Shown one piece after another: positions 58,533-64,000 of a DNA stretch of 64,000 nt. Positions within the stretch are counted from its first letter, which is position 1, and each line of letters begins with the position of its first letter. The notes below the pieces were generated by a model. It saw only the letters and a list, made by a program, of their open reading frames with translations. It was not told where the DNA came from and did not search any database. This DNA is from an uncultured Clostridia bacterium (GTDB lineage Bacteria; Bacillota; Clostridia; Oscillospirales; Ruminococcaceae): positions 1-64,000 of the forward strand of contig CANRLW010000001.1 in assembly GCA_947631575.1 (NCBI GenBank), read 5' to 3'. The translations under genes were made by a program, and so were the position numbers.

Positions 58533-60788
58533 TTACAGCATAAATCTCTTCGGACGCTCTACTCTGTCAATTATAACTTCGCTGTCCTTGCGGTGGCAGT
58601 TCGGGCATTCGTCGTCGATTATTCCCGTAAATCCGCAGCACGGATCGCGGTCGATCGGGTGATTTATCGCGCCATAGCCGATACCTTGTTCTTTCATAAA
58701 GCGAACTATCTTTTCAAATGCATCGAGGTTTTTCAGCGGATCTCCGTCAAGCTCGACATAGCTTATGTGACCGCCGTTTGTAAGCGCATGATAAGGCGCC
58801 TCGAGCCTTATTTTCTTAAACGCGCTGATGTTGTAATAAACGGGAACATGGAAAGAGTTCGTATAGAAATCCTTGTCGGTTATTCCGGGTATAATTCCAT
58901 AGCGCTTTTTGTCAATTGCGATAAAGCGTCCCGAAAGACCTTCTGCGGGCGTTGCAAGCAGCGTGAAGTTAAGACCCGTTTCCTTGCCCTTTCTGTCAGC
59001 CTTTTCGCGCATATGCGTGATTATCTCAAGACCGAGTTTCTGCGCCTCTTCGCTTTCTCCGTGGTGCTTTCCGATAAGAGCCACAAGCGTTTCAGCAAGT
59101 CCTATAAATCCGGTCGAAAGACTTCCGTGTTTAAGTATCTCTCCGACCTCGTCGCTTTCCGAAAGCGTTTCGCTGTCGATCCAAACGCCCTGACCCATAA
59201 GGAACGGATAGTTCTTAACATGCTTTCTCGACTGTATCGCAAGTCTGTCTAAAAGCTGCTGGAAGACCATGTCCATCATCTTGTCGAGGTCTTTGTAGAA
59301 CTTGTTTATATCGCCGTGAGCCTCAATTCCGAGCCTCGGAAGGTTTATCGTCGTAAACGAAAGGTTTCCGCGCCCTGTTACTATTTCACGCGTCTTGTCG
59401 TGATTGTTCGCGATAACTCTCGTTCTGCAACCCATATAGGCGATCTCGGTGTTGCAGTCGCCCTCTTTGTAATACTGGAGATTGAACGGCGCGTCAATAA
59501 AGCTGAAATTCGGGAACATTCTTTTTGCCGAAACGCGGATAGCAAGTTTAAAGAGATCGTAGTTAGGTTCACCTTCGTTGAAGTTTACCCCGTCCTTTAC
59601 CTTGAAGATATGAATCGGGAATATCGGCGTTTCGCCGTTTCCGAGACCCGCCTCCGCCGCAAGAAGAACGTTCTTTATTATCATTCTGCCCTCGGGAGAA
59701 GTATCCGTGCCGTAGTTTATGGAGGAGAAGGGGTTTTGTGCGCCCGCGCGGCTGTTCATGGTGTTGAGGTTATGAATAAGCGCTTCCATTGCCTGATAGG
59801 TCGCTCTGTCAGTCTCCGCCTCCGCAAGCTTTTCCGCCTCGTCCTGTATCTGCGAGAACTTGTCGCCATAGTCCGACGCAATAAGCTCCCATTCTTTCGC
59901 CTTGTAGTCGTCATTGTTGTTGAGCTTGGGGCAAAGACCGTATTCTTCAAATATCTTCTCCGCAACATCTTTGAGCTTTTCGGATATCTCTTTGTAATCA
60001 CCGCCGAACGTATACCATACGCCCTTTATGAGGTTTGCGGTATAGAGCCTGCGGAAAGTCTTTCTGATACCGTCCGCCATTGCATAGTCGAAATTCGGAA
60101 CGCTCTGACCGCCGTGTTGGTCGTTCTGGTTGGACTGAATAGCGATACACGCCAGCGCCGCATAGCTGGAAATATCGTTCGGCTCGCGCAAAAATCCGTG
60201 TCCGGTAGAAAATCCGTTGTGGAAAAGCTTTTGCAGATCTATCTGACAGCAGGTCGTCGTAAGCGTCAGGAAGTCAAGATCGTGTATATGGATATCTCCG
60301 TTTATATGCGCCTCGGAATGATCCTTGTCAAGAACATAAAGCTCATTGAACTGCTTTGCGCCCTCACTTCCATATTTCAGCATCGTACCCATAGCGGTGT
60401 CGCCGTCAATATTTGCGTTTTCGCGCTTAAGGTCAAAATCACCCGCCGATTTAAAGGTGAGGTTCTCATATGTCTTCATAAGCTGAGTATTCATTTCGCG
60501 CGCTCTTGTGCGTTCTGCGCGGTAGAGAATAAACGCCTTTGCGGTCTTTGCGTGACCTGTTTCTATCAGGACCTTTTCGACCATATCCTGAACCTCTTCG
60601 ACAGAGGGATTACGTCCGATAATGCTTTCTGAAAGCTGCTGGCAAACCTTGTCCGCAAGGTCCATTGCTTCGGCATAATCGCGACCGCCGACAGATTCCG
60701 CGGCTTTGTAAATCGCCTTGGCAATTTTTTCGATATTGAACGGAGCCTCACGTCCGTCGCGCTTTTTTATCATGGTTATCATTGACAT
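58533..60788 (-). CDS. nrdD: Anaerobic ribonucleoside-triphosphate reductase (C-terminus atypical)
   Basis: ATP-cone, YMGCRTRV, GRGNLSFTTINLPRLG, CCGFTG...CPNC zinc site. Confidence 0.94.
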   Translation of the reverse strand: MSMITMIKKRDGREAPFNIEKIAKAIYKAAESVGGRDYAEAMDLADKVCQQLSESIIGRNPSVEEVQDMVEKVLIETGHAKTAKAFILYRAERTRAREMNTQLMKTYENLTFKSAGDFDLKRENANIDGDTAMGTMLKYGSEGAKQFNELYVLDKDHSEAHINGDIHIHDLDFLTLTTTCCQIDLQKLFHNGFSTGHGFLREPNDISSYAALACIAIQSNQNDQHGGQSVPNFDYAMADGIRKTFRRLYTANLIKGVWYTFGGDYKEISEKLKDVAEKIFEEYGLCPKLNNNDDYKAKEWELIASDYGDKFSQIQDEAEKLAEAETDRATYQAMEALIHNLNTMNSRAGAQNPFSSINYGTDTSPEGRMIIKNVLLAAEAGLGNGETPIFPIHIFKVKDGVNFNEGEPNYDLFKLAIRVSAKRMFPNFSFIDAPFNLQYYKEGDCNTEIAYMGCRTRVIANNHDKTREIVTGRGNLSFTTINLPRLGIEAHGDINKFYKDLDKMMDMVFQQLLDRLAIQSRKHVKNYPFLMGQGVWIDSETLSESDEVGEILKHGSLSTGFIGLAETLVALIGKHHGESEEAQKLGLEIITHMREKADRKGKETGLNFTLLATPAEGLSGRFIAIDKKRYGIIPGITDKDFYTNSFHVPVYYNISAFKKIRLEAPYHALTNGGHISYVELDGDPLKNLDAFEKIVRFMKEQGIGYGAINHPIDRDPCCGFTGIIDDECPNCHRKDSEVIIDRVERPKRFML

Positions 60789-60816
60789 TCCCGATACTCT
60801 CCTTAATTAGTCTTTA

Positions 60817-60830
60817 ACACAATATCTTGT
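60817..60830 (-). promoter_or_regulatory. NrdR-box-like site 1
   Basis: ACACAATATCTTGT versus consensus-like ACACWATATATWGT. Confidence 0.65.
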
Positions 60831-60847
60831 AAAAAAATCGTGCATAT

Positions 60848-60861
60848 GCTTATTATATAGT
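60848..60861 (-). promoter_or_regulatory. NrdR-box-like site 2 (weak)
   Basis: GCTTATTATATAGT, 31 nt from site 1. Confidence 0.4.
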
Positions 60862-61105
60862 ATTTTATCGCTTTTGTCAATACGTTTTTTACAATATTTT
60901 ACGCATCATTTTAAATTGATTTGTGGTTGATATTTTTCCGGGAATGTGATATAATCGGCTTATAAGGGCATTTTAAATAGAAAAAATACTTTCGGAAAAT
61001 CAGATAAAACGAAAGTAGAAAAATGACGCTTAAAATTATACATATTGACGAAATTAAATAGTTCGCTTATTGTAGTGAGCACTAAAAAGGAGATATGAGC
61101 GGCAT

Positions 61106-61309
61106 ATGATGAAAAATAAAAAGAAAAATAAAGATATATTAAAGCGCCCTTGTCCAAAGCCCGAAGATCAGATCCCCGAAGACGACAGAGCTGTACAGTT
61201 TATGTCTTTTGAGGCACTGAAGGGTTTTGACGAGGAAATAGATGAAACGGCAAAAAAAGAAAGGGAGACCGAAACAGTCTCTGAGTTTGACAAGTACAAT
61301 CAGGACTGA
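61106..61309 (+). CDS. Small hypothetical charged protein
   Basis: 67 aa ORF with upstream TTGATA...TATAAT and aaggagat SD. Confidence 0.5.
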   Translation: MMKNKKKNKDILKRPCPKPEDQIPEDDRAVQFMSFEALKGFDEEIDETAKKERETETVSEFDKYNQD

Positions 61310-62169
61310 CAATCTTCCGCAATCTTTTCAAGTTCCTCGCCTTTAATCAGTGAACATAGAATGTCAAGATAGTTGAAAACAGGCGTAGCTCCATCGCGTC
61401 CGAGCGATGCTACTCCCATATAACGCGGCGACAGTATGTCCCGCGGAGGAATGTAAAAAACCTCTCTGCCTTGTTCGCAGGCATGATTTGCGGTTAAGAG
61501 TGCTCCGCTTTTTTCGTCTGCCTCAATTACGAGAGTTCCTTTTGATAAGCCCGAAATGATACGGTTTCTGTATTTAAAATAATCAGCGGACGGTCTTGTA
61601 TACGGCAAAAGCTCGCTTATTACCGCGCCGCCGTTTTCTACTATAGCGCGTTTAAGTTTTGCGTTGTCTGCGGGATAGTTTACCATAATGCCGCAGCCCA
61701 ACACGCCTATAGTTCTTCCGCCGCTGTTCAGGCAGGCTTTGTGAACCTCATAGTCTATCCCCACTGCAAGTCCGCTTGTAATCACAGCCCCAACTTTGCA
61801 AAGCTGCGGGATAATGTGCCTTGTTACAGCAATACTGTAGTCCGAGGGTTTTCTTGTGCCGACCGCGGAAACAGTGATCGCGTCATCAAGCCCATTTAAA
61901 TTTCCTGCGCAGAATAACACTATCGGCGGGTTGTCAATGTTCTTTAAAAGCACGGGATATTCGCTGTCGTCGAAAGTAATTATCTTTATGCCGTTTCTGC
62001 GGCAGATGTCAATAACCTCGCGCACAGAGCCGTTTCGTGTTTCCGCTGCGCGTTTCTTTTCATCATCGGTAAGCAACACATTGCCGTCGCGTATAGCCGC
62101 GGCGGCTTTTTCAGCGTTATAGTCAAATCGTTCGAGAATTTCGAGCGTCTTGCGGTTGTACGGCTGCAT
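61300..62169 (-). CDS. dprA: DNA processing protein DprA/Smf
   Basis: VGTRKPSDYSIAVTRHI, SGLAVGIDYEVHKA, SGALLTANHACEQGREVF. Confidence 0.94.
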   Translation of the reverse strand: MQPYNRKTLEILERFDYNAEKAAAAIRDGNVLLTDDEKKRAAETRNGSVREVIDICRRNGIKIITFDDSEYPVLLKNIDNPPIVLFCAGNLNGLDDAITVSAVGTRKPSDYSIAVTRHIIPQLCKVGAVITSGLAVGIDYEVHKACLNSGGRTIGVLGCGIMVNYPADNAKLKRAIVENGGAVISELLPYTRPSADYFKYRNRIISGLSKGTLVIEADEKSGALLTANHACEQGREVFYIPPRDILSPRYMGVASLGRDGATPVFNYLDILCSLIKGEELEKIAEDCQS

Positions 62170-62269
62170 AACGATCAGCAGCCAAATCCAGACTTCAACA
62201 GGGAATGCCGTAAAACCACCTCGTCTTATAACAATTGTCCTCGTTCATTGTCTGTATACAAAAAACAGC

Positions 62270-63328
62270 TTAATTATCTTCAAGGGTTTGCTGGTCGTCG
62301 TCGCCGTTAAATGCAATTCCGAGATGCTTATATGCAAGCGCCGTCGCTATTCTTCCTCTCGGAGTTTTTGCCACAAATCCAAGCTGCATAAGATAAGGCT
62401 CGCAGACGTCTTCCAGCGTTACTGCCTCTTCATTCAGTGCCGAGGCAAGAGTTGAAAGCCCCACAGGTCCACCGTTATAGCCTTTGATTATCATTTCAAG
62501 GAAATTTCTGTCCAGGCTGTCAAGCCCCAGCGCGTCTACCTCTAATTTTTTCAAGGCAGTGTCCGCTATTTCGCGCGTTATCTTTCCGTTTCCTATGACC
62601 TCGGCAAAATCCCTTACGCGCTTTAGCAGGCGGTTTGCAATTCGCGGAGTACCTCTCGAACGCCTCGCTATTTCAAGAGCGCCGTCTTTCATACACGGTA
62701 TACCTAAAATAACAGCCGACCGCTGAACTATATCGCAGAGCTGTTCGGGAGTGTAAAGCTCCAGCCTCTGCACAACGCCGAATCTGTCGCGGAGCGGCGC
62801 GGAAAGCTGACCCGAACGGGTCGTAGCTCCGATGAGAGTAAAATGCGGAAGGTCAATTCTTATGGATCGCGCCGCAGGACCGTTTCCCATGACAATATCA
62901 AGCGCATAATCTTCCATAGCAGGGTAGAGGACTTCTTCTACCTGCCTTGAAAGGCGGTGTATCTCGTCGATGAATAAAACATCGTTCGGCTGTAAATTTG
63001 TCAAAAGCGCCGCAAGGTCGCCCGCTTTTTCTATCGCAGGGCCCGAAGTTATGCGAATATTAACGCCCATTTCGTTTGCGATTATGCAGGAAAGCGTTGT
63101 CTTTCCGAGTCCGGGAGGACCGTATAAAAGAACGTGATCCAGACATTCTCCGCGTTTTTTTGCGGCTTCAATATAGACCGACATGTTTTCTTTAACCTTG
63201 TCTTGTCCTATATATTCCGCCAAGGATTTCGGACGGAGCGTAAGCTCTATGTCGCTGTCGGACTCGACAGCCCTCGACTCTACGACTCTGTTGGTGAAAT
63301 CAATATCATCATCTGACATCTCAAGCAT
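62270..63328 (-). CDS. ruvB: Holliday junction branch migration ATPase
   Basis: [51 protein letters not shown]. Confidence 0.97.
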   Translation of the reverse strand: MLEMSDDDIDFTNRVVESRAVESDSDIELTLRPKSLAEYIGQDKVKENMSVYIEAAKKRGECLDHVLLYGPPGLGKTTLSCIIANEMGVNIRITSGPAIEKAGDLAALLTNLQPNDVLFIDEIHRLSRQVEEVLYPAMEDYALDIVMGNGPAARSIRIDLPHFTLIGATTRSGQLSAPLRDRFGVVQRLELYTPEQLCDIVQRSAVILGIPCMKDGALEIARRSRGTPRIANRLLKRVRDFAEVIGNGKITREIADTALKKLEVDALGLDSLDRNFLEMIIKGYNGGPVGLSTLASALNEEAVTLEDVCEPYLMQLGFVAKTPRGRIATALAYKHLGIAFNGDDDQQTLEDN

Positions 63329-63980
63329 TTTTCTCACCGCCTTTGCTTTCAATTCTCCTGTAATACAGTTTCGGCAGATCCTCTCCGCTGAATTGTGTGT
63401 CCTCAAAACTAAGCATTGCTTTTATCCTGCGGTTAAGCTCTTCGGGGTCTTTATATCCGCAGATCTGCGCTTTTTTACATTCTTCCTGTGCTTTTTCGCT
63501 GTCGCCCGTCATGGCATAATAGCTCGCATATTCAGCGTGAGCCAGTGGGTGATTTCCGTTTACTTTCATAAGCGTTTCAAGCAATTCATGTGCTTTGTCA
63601 TAGTCGCCCCTTATTAGAGCTATCCTGACCAGACTGTAATACGGATAACCATCGTTCGCGCTGTATTTAAGAGCCTCATTAAAACAGTATTCCGCTCTGT
63701 CAAGGTCGCCCTCCGTCAGATACGCATGACCGAGCCTCGATTGTGTTCCCGCGTCATCGGGAGTATACTCGACGGCTTTTCTGAAACACCACATAAGCTT
63801 TGCGTTGTCCTGTTTTGTTTCATAAAGTTTTATAAGCCATTCTAAACAGAATTTCTGATTTTGTCTTATAGTAGAGTTTGAGAGAGCTTTTTGTAAATAA
63901 TCCTCGGCGTCGGGATATTTTCCGCCAATCAATGCATAAATGCCTTTATATGCGAGTTTTGCGGCATAGTCATGTCGCAT
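63321..63980 (-). CDS. Tetratricopeptide-repeat protein
   Basis: Repeated TPR-like helices ([22 protein letters not shown]); overlaps ruvB start. Confidence 0.8.
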   Translation of the reverse strand: MRHDYAAKLAYKGIYALIGGKYPDAEDYLQKALSNSTIRQNQKFCLEWLIKLYETKQDNAKLMWCFRKAVEYTPDDAGTQSRLGHAYLTEGDLDRAEYCFNEALKYSANDGYPYYSLVRIALIRGDYDKAHELLETLMKVNGNHPLAHAEYASYYAMTGDSEKAQEECKKAQICGYKDPEELNRRIKAMLSFEDTQFSGEDLPKLYYRRIESKGGEKNA

Positions 63981-64000
63981 TATTTTTATGCCGTCCTTTC

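Noticed and set aside
59316-60632. 438-aa + strand ORF antisense to nrdD (and 58419-59252, 277 aa)
   Set aside because: Fully antisense to a clearly conserved gene, with low-complexity basic/aromatic composition typical of codon-bias shadow ORFs.
61106-61309. Considered rejecting the 67-aa ORF
   Set aside because: Kept at low confidence because it has its own promoter-like sequence and SD and is not antisense to a known gene.

Overview
64 kb of chromosome from a low/moderate-GC, spore-forming Firmicute, probably Clostridia/Oscillospiraceae-like (inferred from gene content). Most of the window is housekeeping: leuC(partial)-leuD-leuB, glyA, prs-like, rarA, eno, tex, cdaA-cdaR, trmL, rplS-lepB-rbgA-rnhB-yraN, thrC, tig-clpP-clpX, sigG, sigE-spoIIGA, pth-mfd, nrdD-nrdG, dprA, ruvB, plus three tRNAs (Thr-UGU, Tyr-GUA, Ser-UGA). 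No prophage, CRISPR array or recognisable transposase was seen. The parts most worth a second look are: (1) a P-type ATPase homologue (36512-38962) whose catalytic motifs are all substituted (DKTGT->EKEGA, TGES->TGSP, GDGVNDAP->GTRVADTEP), placed 2 nt upstream of a DUF368/PopT-like transporter; (2) an accessory island (AAA ATPase + Fic-fold protein with a degenerate motif + decayed ORFs + a ~100-bp palindrome) sitting between convergent sigG and sigE/spoIIGA, which are normally contiguous; (3) two copies of a three-hairpin module after tRNA-Thr and tRNA-Tyr, with compensatory base-pair changes; (4) two families of degenerate 7-bp-period repeats, one lying on the pyrimidine-rich sense strand directly in front of several genes; (5) KptA and NADAR (ADP-ribose/NAD chemistry) genes embedded in the leu/glyA/prs run; (6) an NrdD whose C-terminus appears to lack the glycyl-radical motif although NrdG is intact. 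All calls come from reading the sequence and the supplied ORF track; no database search was run.
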